Part shown: positions 51,872 through 60,696 of the stretch, one piece after another
Numbering within the stretch: the stretch's first letter is position 1
Layout of the letters: every line of letters starts with the position of its first letter
NCBI GenBank assembly: GCA_018993265.1
Contig: JAGKSW010000071.1
Location: forward strand, 1-64,000
Direction of reading: 5' to 3'
DNA: 64,000 nt
DNA from: Nostoc sp. TH1S01
Lineage (GTDB): Bacteria; Cyanobacteriota; Cyanobacteriia; Cyanobacteriales; Nostocaceae
Translations under genes and position numbers: made by a program
Notes under the pieces: generated by a model
The model's database searches: none
What the model was told of the DNA's origin: nothing
Seen by the model: the letters and a program-made list of their open reading frames with translations, nothing else

Positions 51872-52606
51872 ATGTATACAGTCAACGAGCCACTGGAGTT
51901 AGCACTTCTCTATCATTTGAACTCGCCAGTGCCTAAAAGTTACGTTAAGCGTGTTCCAGCTACAGAAATGCGGTATATGCCGGAGGCTGCTTTTTTGGAA
52001 TTGCCAAAAGCACCACACGATAACGCCTTGAGCCAGCTTTTAGAGCAACGGTATTCTGTGCGATCGTTTGCTAAGACGGTTATGCCATTGATCAAATTAG
52101 CTCAGTTGCTGGATGCCGGATGCGGTTTGAATGGGTTGCGTCAGATGGATGGTTACACTTATGAAGCGCGAAATTCACCATCGGCGGGAGGGCTGTATCC
52201 GCTGGAGGTGTTTGTATCAACGCAAGCAGTGGAAAATTTAGCTGATGGACTCTATCACTATGAACCGCGTGGTCATGGCTTACATCAGGTGAATAATGCA
52301 ATACCAACAGACTTTATAGAGCCTTTCTTGCAACAGGATTACATTGTGAATGCAAATGCTTTGTTTGTGTTTACATCTGTTTTTATGCGATCGCTATGCA
52401 AATATGGTGCGCGTGGCTACCGTTTTGCACTTCTAGAAGCTGGTCATCAAGCTGAAAATATCAGTCTTATGGCTGTGCAATTAGGCTTGGGTAGTCTTTG
52501 CATCGGTGGATTCTCTGATATGAGCCTAAATAATATGTTAGGCATTGATGGCAAACGTCATGCAGCGCTTTATTGTGTTGCCGTCGGTACTGCGATCGCA
52601 ATCTGA
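51872..52606 (+). CDS. SagB-type nitroreductase-like dehydrogenase
   Basis: 244 residues. FMN-dependent nitroreductase fold: RYSVRSFAKTVMPLIKLAQ, NSPSAGGLYPLEVFV and GHQAENISLMAVQLGLGS. In TOMM pathways it oxidises azolines to azoles, and its presence here implies a thiazole-containing product. The start follows the YcaO stop by 66 bp. A HIP1-like GCGATCGC occurs near 52592. Confidence 0.88.
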   Translation: MYTVNEPLELALLYHLNSPVPKSYVKRVPATEMRYMPEAAFLELPKAPHDNALSQLLEQRYSVRSFAKTVMPLIKLAQLLDAGCGLNGLRQMDGYTYEARNSPSAGGLYPLEVFVSTQAVENLADGLYHYEPRGHGLHQVNNAIPTDFIEPFLQQDYIVNANALFVFTSVFMRSLCKYGARGYRFALLEAGHQAENISLMAVQLGLGSLCIGGFSDMSLNNMLGIDGKRHAALYCVAVGTAIAI

Positions 52607-52656
52607 ATGCAAAAGCATTTCCAGACCATTTAGAAAGTAAATCTGAAGTCAGTCCA

Positions 52657-52770
52657 GTAGGGTGCGTTAGGCTGAAGCCATAACGCACCATCATAATTTG
52701 CGGTGCGTTAGGCGCTCGTATACAGTTTTTGTGATGAATTTGCTCAAAATCTGCGCCTAACACACCCTAC
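52657..52770. repeat. 114-bp interspersed repeat (copy 2)
   Basis: Starts GTAGGGTGCGTTAGGC and ends GCGCCTAACACACCCTAC, imperfect terminal inverted repeats. Same length and inner sequence as 39821-39934; both are followed by G-GAATTTT. Upstream of both lies AAGTAAATCTGA. Confidence 0.8.
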
Positions 52771-52815
52771 GAGAATTTTCTTTGGCGTTGCTCATTAGTT
52801 GGATGTTTTTTGTTT

Positions 52816-52906
52816 CGCGCATAAACGCGCACTTCGGCTACTCTACCCTTCGGGAACAACTTCACCGAACGAGAACGCCTAACGGCGAACCCGCAGGGTA
52901 GGCGCA
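52816..52906. repeat. mosaic of short palindromes
   Basis: GCGCATAAACGCGC, CCCTTCGGG, CCGAACGAG, CGCCTAACGGCG and CCGCAGGGTAGGCGC lie one after another. Same style as the blocks at 43070, 56870 and 57740. It is a typical Nostoc-type interspersed repeat, function unknown. Confidence 0.6.
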
Positions 52907-52935
52907 AAAAATTGATGTGCCTGAGTCCTAATGAT

Positions 52936-54639
52936 TTAGAAAGTAAATGTGGTTCGGATTGTCCCAATCACAATATCATCGTTGCTCTCGTTATGGTCTG
53001 GTGCAGTTAACCAGATGACTCCAGGCGTAATACTGATGTTATCGCTGAGTTTGTATTGGTAAAAGCCTTCAATATGCAGTGAAGTATCAGGATCTGTACC
53101 GATAGCATCTCTCAACCCACGGCTAGCACCTGTGACTTTTGGTTCCATCCCCACAATAATGCCACCAACACTGCCTTCTTTACCCAAATCTGGGAAGGCG
53201 AGGGTAACAGCATAATTCCAAATGTCTAGTTCACCACGAGGAATAATACTACCATTTACATCAACTGCTGCTAAGGTTCGTGTGTTGGTATAGCCAACCC
53301 AACCACCAATAGCAAATTTCGGACTCAGTTGGAAGGATGCTTGAAAACCGTAGGAATTGCTGGAAATTGGCAAATCTCCGCCAGCAAATTGACTCAAAGA
53401 AGTTGGCAAAGAAGGATTATCTGCTAAAGCAGTGCGTAAGTTAGCGCGGTTACTACCAGCAGTTAAGTCAGCATTATAGGAATTAACGTAAGTAAAGCCG
53501 AGGAGTAAACCTTTAGTCGGTTGGACTGTTAACTGTCCAATAGCACCGTAAGCACCGTTAAATAGACCATTTCCAGAGGTAGGATTATTAGCACTCCTGG
53601 CTAGATAGCCTAAAGTTAATTCCAATTTGTCATTAAACTGGTGTCTTAGACCAAGACCAGTACCAGCAACGGGATAATATATCGGGTTGCGTGTACCAAA
53701 GTTAGACAACGCACCAAAATCACCATCACCGTCAAAGAATGGGTTAATTGTGTTGGTAAAGTCATCAGCTGCGCCAGCGTTGGCTTCTAGGATGACTGTT
53801 GTTTTTTCACCCAAAGGAAAGCTATATAACAGTGCGTCTATAGCCACCTCATTATTATTACCAGAACCGAAATTTGCGTTATCTACAAATCGTAAATCTC
53901 CTTCTGGTGTCAGGGTAGAAGCTGACAAAGCATCCAAGTTGGTAGCTTGCAGTCGAGTTCTTAACAGGTCTTTACCGGTAAAGCTGGTGTTGAAATCAAG
54001 CCGGATTCTATCTCCAAAAGAAGTTACTCTGTCGAGGTTCGCACCGTTGGCGTTATTGCCTGCAAAAAAGTTGATTGGTGCGAAAATCGCAGTCCCACTG
54101 AGTTTAGTTGTGGTGGAAAACTGATTTGCTTCTAACTCACTGGTGCGTGCTTCTAAAGCATCTACACGACCCCGTAATGTCGCTAATTCTGCGGTAAATT
54201 CTTCTTGGAGTTTCTGTAATTTAGCTAAATCTTCTTTTGTGACTAAATCAGCAGTGGCGGTAGCCAATAGTTCGTTAACTCTATCCAAACAAGCATTTAA
54301 ACCCGCAGCGAACTCATAACGTGTAAGTGCGCGATTACCCCGATAAGTACTATTTGGATAACCAGCAATACAACCATAACGCTCCACTAGTGATTGCAAT
54401 GCTTGAAATGCCCAATCTGTAGGTTGTACGTCCGACAATTGCGACACAGAGGTAACTTGTGCCATTGTCTGTTCTTGATGAGAATTCTCAAGTGCTGTAG
54501 CTGGACTAGTGACAACTAATGGCTGATTGTTATCTTCTAATGTGGTCGATATTTCCCCTGCCAAAGTAGTATTACTGATTGATATTATGCTGCTGCAAAC
54601 TGCTGAAATCATCAGCAAATAAGACAATGGTTTCTGCAT
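52936..54639 (-). CDS. SLH-domain OprB-type outer-membrane porin (iron/metal uptake porin)
   Basis: 567 residues. Signal peptide (about 1-28), an SLH domain (about 67-120, QPTDWAFQALQSLVERYG and NRALTRYEFAAGLNACLDR) that binds peptidoglycan-linked polymer, a coiled coil (about 125-172, ATADLVTKEDLAKLQKL), and a beta-barrel ending in Phe (GTIRTTFTF). This is the standard cyanobacterial porin layout, often annotated iron uptake porin. It diverges from znuA with a FUR-type box between, suggesting metal regulation. Confidence 0.9.
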   Translation of the reverse strand: MQKPLSYLLMISAVCSSIISISNTTLAGEISTTLEDNNQPLVVTSPATALENSHQEQTMAQVTSVSQLSDVQPTDWAFQALQSLVERYGCIAGYPNSTYRGNRALTRYEFAAGLNACLDRVNELLATATADLVTKEDLAKLQKLQEEFTAELATLRGRVDALEARTSELEANQFSTTTKLSGTAIFAPINFFAGNNANGANLDRVTSFGDRIRLDFNTSFTGKDLLRTRLQATNLDALSASTLTPEGDLRFVDNANFGSGNNNEVAIDALLYSFPLGEKTTVILEANAGAADDFTNTINPFFDGDGDFGALSNFGTRNPIYYPVAGTGLGLRHQFNDKLELTLGYLARSANNPTSGNGLFNGAYGAIGQLTVQPTKGLLLGFTYVNSYNADLTAGSNRANLRTALADNPSLPTSLSQFAGGDLPISSNSYGFQASFQLSPKFAIGGWVGYTNTRTLAAVDVNGSIIPRGELDIWNYAVTLAFPDLGKEGSVGGIIVGMEPKVTGASRGLRDAIGTDPDTSLHIEGFYQYKLSDNISITPGVIWLTAPDHNESNDDIVIGTIRTTFTF

Positions 54640-54962
54640 TTTCCCTCACACTTTTTTACCATCGGTAGCGCTTATAACTGCGCCTTTTAAATAACACTTT
54701 TAAAAAGTATTCTCAAAATATTATCAGTACTCAGTAACTCTTTTAACTAAGAAAGTCAATAAATATTTAATCTTTGACAGGACGTAATCAGTCGAGGTAG
54801 TAAAAATCACGATTTACAAAAATCTGCTGTGTTGGCAAACACAAAAATATCCTGAGATAGATTGCATGAGAATGAGAATTATTATAATATGGAATTTCAG
54901 AATAAGTATCATTGTCAATAGTGGCAAAAATCAAACCAGTCTCCTGTTCTGGGAGAAACCTG
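54640..54962. other. divergent regulatory region of porin and znuA
   Basis: About 320 bp, AT-rich. It carries a 7-1-7 operator at 54873-54887 and a ribosome site GGGAG at 54951-54955 for znuA. A TTG-started frame from 54912 is not supported. Confidence 0.5.
54873..54887. promoter_or_regulatory. FUR-family (Zur/Fur) operator candidate
   Basis: TGAGAATTATTATAA agrees with the 7-1-7 inverted repeat TGATAATnATTATCA at 12 of 14 arm positions. It lies 76 bp before znuA and 234 bp from the porin start. The neighbour genes suggest Zur, but Fur cannot be ruled out by sequence. Confidence 0.62.
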
Positions 54963-55958
54963 ATGACTAGGACTCATAAAAAACAAACCAGAAGTATTTT
55001 GTTGTTAATTGCTTGGCTCACACTGCTAGTGAGTCTTGGCGGCTGTAACCAAGCAAATACTAATCAACAAACCAGTGTTGAAAATTCGCCAAAAGCACAA
55101 GAAGCTTCTCAGCCATCAGCTAAAACCAAGATTGTCACAACATTTTTACCGATGTATTTGTTGACAAAGGCTGTAGCTGGTGATGCAGCTGATGTCGAAA
55201 TTTTAGTACCACCAGGTACTGAGGTACATGAGTACCAAGCAACACCAGATAATGTTAAAGCGATCGCCACAGCTAATATATTAGTTAAAAATGGTTTAGG
55301 CTTAGAAGAATTTCTCGAAAATACAGTTAAAAATGCTCAAAATCCTCAATTAGTTGAAATTGATGCAAGTCAAGGTATTAAACCATTAAATGAAATTTCT
55401 CCAGTAGAAACTACCACAGCAGCAGAAAAAGACCACGACCACGAACACGCAGATGGGAATCCTCATGTTTGGTTAGATCCGGTTTTAGCAAAGCAGCAGG
55501 TAATGAATATTCGAGATGGATTAATTGCTGCTGATGCGAAAAACAAAGCTATTTATACAGCTAATGCTGCGGCTTATATTCAGGAATTAGACAAATTAAA
55601 TAGTGAATTTCAGCAAGCATTACAAACAAAACCTAGTTGTACTTTTGTGACTTTTCATGATGCTTATCCATATTTAGCTCAACGCTATAACCTTAAACAA
55701 GTTGCTGTGGTGCAAATTCCCGAAGATCAATTGTCACCCACAGATGTTCAAACAGTCGTGAATACAGTTAAAAAATACAAAGTTAAAGCTTTGTTTAGTG
55801 AACCAGGTGTAGATAATAAATTGCTTAAAAGTCTTTCGCAAGATTTAAACTTAAAGTTACAAACGCTAGATTCTTTAGAAGCAGGTGAGACAGACCCGCA
55901 ATATTATTTCAAAGCAATGAGATTAAACTTGCAAACTCTTGCAGTAGCTTGTCAGTAA
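54963..55958 (+). CDS. znuA: zinc ABC transporter substrate-binding lipoprotein ZnuA
   Basis: 331 residues from the ATG at 54963, after GGGAG with a seven-base spacer. Lipobox SLGGC (lipid-modified Cys), then a cluster A-1 metal-binding fold. His in EVHEYQATPD, a His/Asp-rich loop KDHDHEHADGNPHVWLDP and a His in FHDAYPYLA are the zinc ligands. The His-rich loop is the mark of ZnuA as opposed to manganese-binding MntC. The ATPase gene follows 45 bp on. Confidence 0.88.
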   Translation: MTRTHKKQTRSILLLIAWLTLLVSLGGCNQANTNQQTSVENSPKAQEASQPSAKTKIVTTFLPMYLLTKAVAGDAADVEILVPPGTEVHEYQATPDNVKAIATANILVKNGLGLEEFLENTVKNAQNPQLVEIDASQGIKPLNEISPVETTTAAEKDHDHEHADGNPHVWLDPVLAKQQVMNIRDGLIAADAKNKAIYTANAAAYIQELDKLNSEFQQALQTKPSCTFVTFHDAYPYLAQRYNLKQVAVVQIPEDQLSPTDVQTVVNTVKKYKVKALFSEPGVDNKLLKSLSQDLNLKLQTLDSLEAGETDPQYYFKAMRLNLQTLAVACQ

Positions 55959-56003
55959 GCTAAATATTAAATTATATAATTACTAATTTTGCAAATTTAA
56001 ATT

Positions 56004-56786
56004 ATGACATTACCTATTTTAAAAGTAGATGGATTAACTGTATATCAAGGAAATTATTTAGCCGTTCGAGATGTTTCCTTTGAATTATCACCGGGAACAG
56101 ATACTGCTATCGTGGGGCCAAATGGTGCGGGTAAAAGCACTTTGGTAAAAGCAATTTTAGATTTAGTACCTCGTAATGCTGGCACAGTCGAAATTTTTGA
56201 TCATCCCATTACAAAACTAGGAAATTTGCGTCACTGGTTGGGCTATATGCCACAAAATTTTATTTTTGATCGCAGTTTTCCTATTTCTGTGAGTGAATTA
56301 ATTGGTTTGGGTTGGAACAACGAATTTCAACAGCAAAAAGCTAAACATTCTTTGTTGTCTCGATTATGGCAACAAAATCGAGACAAAATAGCAGCAGTCA
56401 CAGAAGCATTACGACGTACTGGAGTTTATCATCTGCGAAATCAACCTATAGGAACTCTTAGCGGTGGTCAACTAAAGCGCGTGTTACTAGCTTATTGTTT
56501 AGTTATGCCTCGAAAACTTTTGGTATTAGATGAAGCTTTTGCTGGCGTTGATATGCAAGGTGCAGCCGATTTTTATATTTTACTCAATGAGTTAAAGCAA
56601 GAAGAAGGTTGGACAATTTTACAAGTTTCCCATGATATTGATATGGTAAGTCGCCATTGCGATCGCGTCCTTTGTCTCAATCAAACGGTAGTTTGTACTG
56701 GTCAGCCAGAATTTGCTTTATCGCCAGAAAATTTGTTAGCAACCTATGGCCCAGGTTTCAGTCGTTATCACCATCATCATAATTAA
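56004..56786 (+). CDS. znuC: zinc ABC transporter ATPase ZnuC
   Basis: 260 residues: Walker A GPNGAGKSTLVK, Q-loop YMPQNF, signature TLSGGQLKRVLLAY, Walker B KLLVLDEAFAGVD and a switch His in VSHDID. The C-terminus is His-rich (RYHHHHN). It couples ATP use to zinc uptake with ZnuA and a membrane permease. No permease gene (znuB) follows; downstream are repeats and an unrelated gene. Confidence 0.88.
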   Translation: MTLPILKVDGLTVYQGNYLAVRDVSFELSPGTDTAIVGPNGAGKSTLVKAILDLVPRNAGTVEIFDHPITKLGNLRHWLGYMPQNFIFDRSFPISVSELIGLGWNNEFQQQKAKHSLLSRLWQQNRDKIAAVTEALRRTGVYHLRNQPIGTLSGGQLKRVLLAYCLVMPRKLLVLDEAFAGVDMQGAADFYILLNELKQEEGWTILQVSHDIDMVSRHCDRVLCLNQTVVCTGQPEFALSPENLLATYGPGFSRYHHHHN

Positions 56787-56817
56787 ATTTAAGAGATGTT
56801 TTAATTGTCTTTTATTA

Positions 56818-56997
56818 GGCGCGATCGCTCTTTTTTTGCCTCTGTGTTCTCTGTGTCCTCTATTTTTTTCTCACGCAAAGGCAAGGCAGCGCGTTGGGGA
56901 GACAGTGCGTTGCGGAGGTTTCCTCCGTTGTAGCAACTGTCGTCGGGTTTCCCGACTTGAAGCGACTGCCGCGCAGAGGCGCAAAGAAGAATTTTAG
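56818..56997. repeat. interspersed palindrome block (CTCTGTGTTCTCTGTG type, copy 1)
   Basis: Begins GCGCGATCGCTCTTTTTTTG and passes TCTGTGTTCTCTGTG, TCTCACGCAAAGGC, GGTTTCCTCC and TCGGGTTTCCCGA, ending GCGCAAAGAAGAATT. A diverged copy lies at 57677-57827 in the same order. These two blocks flank the Uma2 gene. Confidence 0.7.
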
Positions 56998-57093
56998 AGG
57001 TGTTGTCATTGCATTTGCTGAAGTGCGATCGCTGCATCATTTCTCAGGATTGCTTACTCCATAATTAAAATACAAGCAACAGCGGAGATGGTT

Positions 57094-57657
57094 ATGACGG
57101 TGCAGTTATTAAGACGTAAATTCACAGTACAGCAATATCATAAAATGATTGAGTCGGGTATTCTCACAGAAGATGACCGAGTAGAATTAATCCGGGGAGA
57201 GATTATTGAAATGTCGCCTATTGGGACAAAACACGCGGGTTGTGTAAATCGACTGATTAATTTGTTGGTGCAGTTGTTGGGAAACCGCGTGATAGTGGCG
57301 GCTCAAAATCCAGTAAAACTGAATGATAATTCACAACCGCAACCAGATGTGGCATTACTCAAACCCCGTGATGATTTTTATGCAGCCGCACACCCCCAAC
57401 CTCAAGATATTTTCTTATTAATTGAAGTAGCTGATTCGACAATAATCTATGATAGGGAAGAAAAAATTCCTTTATATGCAGAAGCCAATATAATTGCGGT
57501 TTGGTTAATAGATATTAATGAGCAAATTGTGGAAGTTTATCAACAACCAACAGCCACAGGATATCAGCATATACAAAAGTTTGTTGGTGGGGAAACTTTA
57601 TCAATTCCAGGTTTTGCTGATGTCGCAATTACAGTCAATGAAATCTTCGGTAGATAA
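57094..57657 (+). CDS. Uma2-family (DUF820) endonuclease-like protein
   Basis: 187 residues from the second ATG (57094), since GGAG at 57084-57087 then has a six-base spacer. PD-(D/E)XK-like fold: LTEDDRVELIRGEIIEMSP-type start, QPDVALLKP and a IFLLIEVADSTIIYDREEK motif with the E..D/K set. The family is abundant in cyanobacteria and its role is unknown. It is flanked by two copies of an interspersed repeat, as often seen for such genes. Confidence 0.85.
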   Translation: MTVQLLRRKFTVQQYHKMIESGILTEDDRVELIRGEIIEMSPIGTKHAGCVNRLINLLVQLLGNRVIVAAQNPVKLNDNSQPQPDVALLKPRDDFYAAAHPQPQDIFLLIEVADSTIIYDREEKIPLYAEANIIAVWLIDINEQIVEVYQQPTATGYQHIQKFVGGETLSIPGFADVAITVNEIFGR

Positions 57658-57676
57658 ATTACTGCTTCATAATATT

Positions 57677-57827
57677 ACTGCGATCGCTCTTTTCTCTCCC
57701 TCTGTGTTCTCTGCGTTCTCTGTGGTTCGATTGTCCAGAGGTATTTTTGTCTCACGCAGAGGAGCCAGTGCGTTGGGCGGCTTTGCCGACTTGAAGCAAC
57801 TGGCGTAGCGCAAAGAAGAACGTTAGA
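57677..57827. repeat. interspersed palindrome block (copy 2)
   Basis: TGCGATCGCTCTTTTCTC, TCTGTGTTCTCTGCGTTC, TCTCACGCAGAGGAG, then GGCTTTGCCGACTTGAAGC and GCGCAAAGAAGAACGTTAGA. Homologous to 56818-56997 at both ends with a different middle. Confidence 0.7.
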
Positions 57828-57897
57828 GGTATGTTCATGTTCAAAGGCTGAGGTTTCAAGTATAAATTACCTCCTGCCTCCTGCCTCCTGCCTTTGA

Positions 57898-59943
57898 TTA
57901 CTGTGCTATCCGCCAAATCTTGATGGTATTATCCTCGCTACCACTGACAATTGTCTTACCATCAGCCGTAAAACCAACAGATGTCACAGTATCTGCATGG
58001 CCTGTCAAGGTATTCATAACTTCCCCTGTGGCTAAATTCCAAAGTTTGATGGTACGATCGCGGCTGGCACTGGCTAAGGTCATCCCATCTGGGCTAAAAG
58101 CAACACAAGTCACGGTGTTAGCATGGCCTGTAAAGGTACGAAGAACTTCGCCGGATGCGACATCCCAAAGTTTAATGGTGCGATCGCGGCTGGTGCTGGC
58201 TAAGGTGGTACTATCAGGACTAAAAGCTACTGATGTGATTGTATTAGTATTACCTTTGAGGGTGAGGGCTGGGTCATCTTGGTAAAGATGCCAAAGTTTA
58301 ATGGTTTTATCAAAACTCCCACTGGCTAAGTTACGACCATCGGGACTAATAGCAACTGAACGCACCCAAAATTTATGTCCTTTAAGTGTGCGAATCAGTT
58401 TTCCTGTGCCTAAATTCCAAACTTTGAGGGTGTTATCATCGCTACCACTTACCAAAGTTTTGCCATTAGGACTAATAGCTAAGGCTTGAATTGAATCTGT
58501 ATGTCCTTCTAATGTGTAAACGATTTTACCTGTTGTCAAATTCCAAACTTTAATAGTTTTGTCATCACTCCCACTCACCAAGGTTTTTCCATTGGGACTA
58601 ATAGCCACAGCATTGACTTTTTGCGAATGTCCATTGAGGGTTAATATTTCTTTTCCTGTGGCAATATTCCACATTTTAATTATCCGTTCCCCTTCGCCAC
58701 TGCTGGCAATTGTTTGCCCATCGGGACTAATGGCAACAGAGACAACAGATTTTGCTGTACCTTGGAGGGTATTAGTTAAGGCTATATTTTTAACTGGAAT
58801 ATTAGGTGATTGACCAAAAACAACTTCATTTTGAGAATGACTGTAATTTGTTGGCTTGAGTTTTGATAACAAAATCGCTTGAATTTGGCGATATTGTTGA
58901 TACCAAGTATCACTAAATCCAAATAATAAGACGAAAGCAGCTGCTAAAACTAAGATTTTTAAAAAAGCGTATTGAAATGAGAAAGTTGATGTTGGTTGAG
59001 TTACCAAAAATTTGCCCGATGACTGACCGGCGGCTGGTAAGGCTCGTGGTAAGGCGGGAATTAAATCTTTAATTACTTCATCGGCTGACTGATAGCGTTG
59101 ACTTAAGTCTTTTTGCAACAACTTATTCATGACGCTATCTAATTCTGGCAACAAGGGACTCCGCAAATATTGTCGCCAACTGTTTGCCCAGCCATAGCCA
59201 TGTTCCATCCACAATTGAAAAGGGGATGTTCCTGTTAGCAAATGAAAACAAGTAGCCCCCAAACTAAACAAATCACTAGCTGGGTAAGCCTTCCCGTCTC
59301 TAATTTGTTCCAGTGGAGAATAACCATGCGAACCAATGGATGTGCCACTTTTATTTTTGACTTTTTCGGTTAATTGTTTAGAAGAACCAAAATCAATCAA
59401 ACTGAGTCGCCCATCATAACGACAGCGAATTAAATTTTCTGGTTTAATATCGCGGTGAATTACACCGCGATCGTGAATGAATTTGAGTACAGGCAATAAA
59501 TCAAGTAAAATAGCTTGAATTTCATTTGCTTTATAAACTTTGCGTTGTTGTAATTCTTTTAACAAGTTCTGCCCATTAATAAACTGTTGGACTAAATAAA
59601 GGCATTTATCTTGCTCAAAGTAAGCAATTAGTGTGGGAATTTGGGGATGTTCGCCAAGTTCTTGCAGTCGCTTTGCTTCTTCTGCAAATAACTCCATTGC
59701 CTTTTTTTGCGACCAAGTTCCTTGAAATTTTGGCGCTAATTGCTTAATTACACAAAGTTCATTGAGTTTATCGGTATCTTCTGATAAATAAGTTCTGCCA
59801 AATCCCCCCTCATCGGAAAGCACCCGAATCACCCGGAAGCGATTTCTTAACAGTGGCACTAAGGGAGTGCTACAAGTTTGGCATAACTGCTTGCCTTTGG
59901 GATTTAGAGGATTTGGGCAATCGGGATTTAAGCAGCAGATCAT
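57898..59943 (-). CDS. serine/threonine protein kinase with WD40 propeller
   Basis: 681 residues. N-terminal four-Cys zinc ribbon (residues 3-24, CCLNPDC and CQTC). Kinase domain about 36-290: Gly loop EGGFGRTY, Lys67 in CVIKQL, HRDIKPEN with Asp165, and DFGSS. One membrane span (about 327-347, YAFLKILVLAAAFVLLFGF), so the kinase is cytoplasmic and the seven WD40 repeats (about 395-681; VSGSDDKTIKVWN, LASGSFDKTIKLW and others) lie outside. This is a frequent cyanobacterial Pkn2-like architecture. Substrates unknown. Confidence 0.93.
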   Translation of the reverse strand: MICCLNPDCPNPLNPKGKQLCQTCSTPLVPLLRNRFRVIRVLSDEGGFGRTYLSEDTDKLNELCVIKQLAPKFQGTWSQKKAMELFAEEAKRLQELGEHPQIPTLIAYFEQDKCLYLVQQFINGQNLLKELQQRKVYKANEIQAILLDLLPVLKFIHDRGVIHRDIKPENLIRCRYDGRLSLIDFGSSKQLTEKVKNKSGTSIGSHGYSPLEQIRDGKAYPASDLFSLGATCFHLLTGTSPFQLWMEHGYGWANSWRQYLRSPLLPELDSVMNKLLQKDLSQRYQSADEVIKDLIPALPRALPAAGQSSGKFLVTQPTSTFSFQYAFLKILVLAAAFVLLFGFSDTWYQQYRQIQAILLSKLKPTNYSHSQNEVVFGQSPNIPVKNIALTNTLQGTAKSVVSVAISPDGQTIASSGEGERIIKMWNIATGKEILTLNGHSQKVNAVAISPNGKTLVSGSDDKTIKVWNLTTGKIVYTLEGHTDSIQALAISPNGKTLVSGSDDNTLKVWNLGTGKLIRTLKGHKFWVRSVAISPDGRNLASGSFDKTIKLWHLYQDDPALTLKGNTNTITSVAFSPDSTTLASTSRDRTIKLWDVASGEVLRTFTGHANTVTCVAFSPDGMTLASASRDRTIKLWNLATGEVMNTLTGHADTVTSVGFTADGKTIVSGSEDNTIKIWRIAQ

Positions 59944-60291
59944 TATCTGACAGGCGCGACTGCATAAAAATTTTTACTAAGTTAACCCCGATATTTCCCT
60001 TAATTAAAATCGACTCTCTCGTATTGATGGTAGACCCCTGTGTTAGTGGGGAGTGGGGAATTAATTATATAGTCAATTTTGGTAAATGCTCATAAGTTTT
60101 CTTCGATGCTGGAAAACTACGAGAGTCATGAGATGAATTTTATCGATTATATATTAACTTGCTCTACCACTAAACGACATTCGTTATTTATCGCATTATT
60201 TTAGTAGCAACTTTAGCAGGAGACAAATTTAAGAATGTCATTAGCCATTTGTATTGATTAAAGAACAAATGACCAATGACTAAAATTTTAA
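59944..60291. other. 348-bp intergenic region, nothing recognised
   Basis: Contains only short repeats (AAATGACCAATGAC near 60267) and an isolated tRNA D-arm-like sequence that I rejected. Between two minus-strand genes; the kinase promoter lies here. Confidence 0.4.
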
Positions 60292-60696
60292 CTAAGGTTT
60301 CTGAGTTGCGATCGCTAATTTTGCACCTTGGACTTGTCTAACTTGATCCATTACCGCCACTACCTTACCATGCGAGACTGTTTCATCAGCATTCACAATC
60401 ACTAATGCTTCTTGGTTATTGCCAACCAAAGTCCGCAATTGTCCGGCTAAACCGTCAACGGTAGTTGGTTGACGGTTGACACTCACTACTCCATCTTTAT
60501 CAACTGTCACGGTAATTTTGGCGGGAACCTGCTGCTGTCTGGCTGTCGCGGCTTTGGGTAAGTTGACTGGCAAACCTTCTGAGCGAGTTAAAAATAGCGT
60601 TGACATAATGAAAAATGTCAAAATCGCAAATATCACATCAATCATCGGCACGATGTTGATTTGCGGTGGTAAATCTGGCTCATCTTGTAGACGCAT
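60292..60696 (-). CDS. exbD: biopolymer transport protein ExbD
   Basis: 134 residues from the ATG at 60696, which has GAGGAG nine bases upstream; the ATG at 60717 lacks one. One membrane helix with the key Asp in INIVPMIDVIFAILTFFIM, followed by a periplasmic domain (ALVIVNADETVSHGKVVAVM). ExbD with ExbB forms a proton-driven motor for TonB-type uptake. It overlaps exbB by 17 bp. No tonB gene in the window. Confidence 0.9.
   Translation of the reverse strand: MRLQDEPDLPPQINIVPMIDVIFAILTFFIMSTLFLTRSEGLPVNLPKAATARQQQVPAKITVTVDKDGVVSVNRQPTTVDGLAGQLRTLVGNNQEALVIVNADETVSHGKVVAVMDQVRQVQGAKLAIATQKP

Larger units (their letters stand above)
52607..52935. other. repeat-filled intergenic region at the end of the TOMM cluster
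   Basis: Holds the 114-bp repeat at 52657 and a second palindrome-rich block at 52816-52906. No gene is visible. It marks the boundary between the natural-product region and the metal-uptake region. Confidence 0.5.

Noticed and set aside
60155..60180. tRNA-like D-arm (minus strand AGTGGTAGAGCA)
   Set aside because: No T arm, acceptor stem or anticodon stem pairs in the neighbouring 80 bases, so it is a chance match or a remnant.
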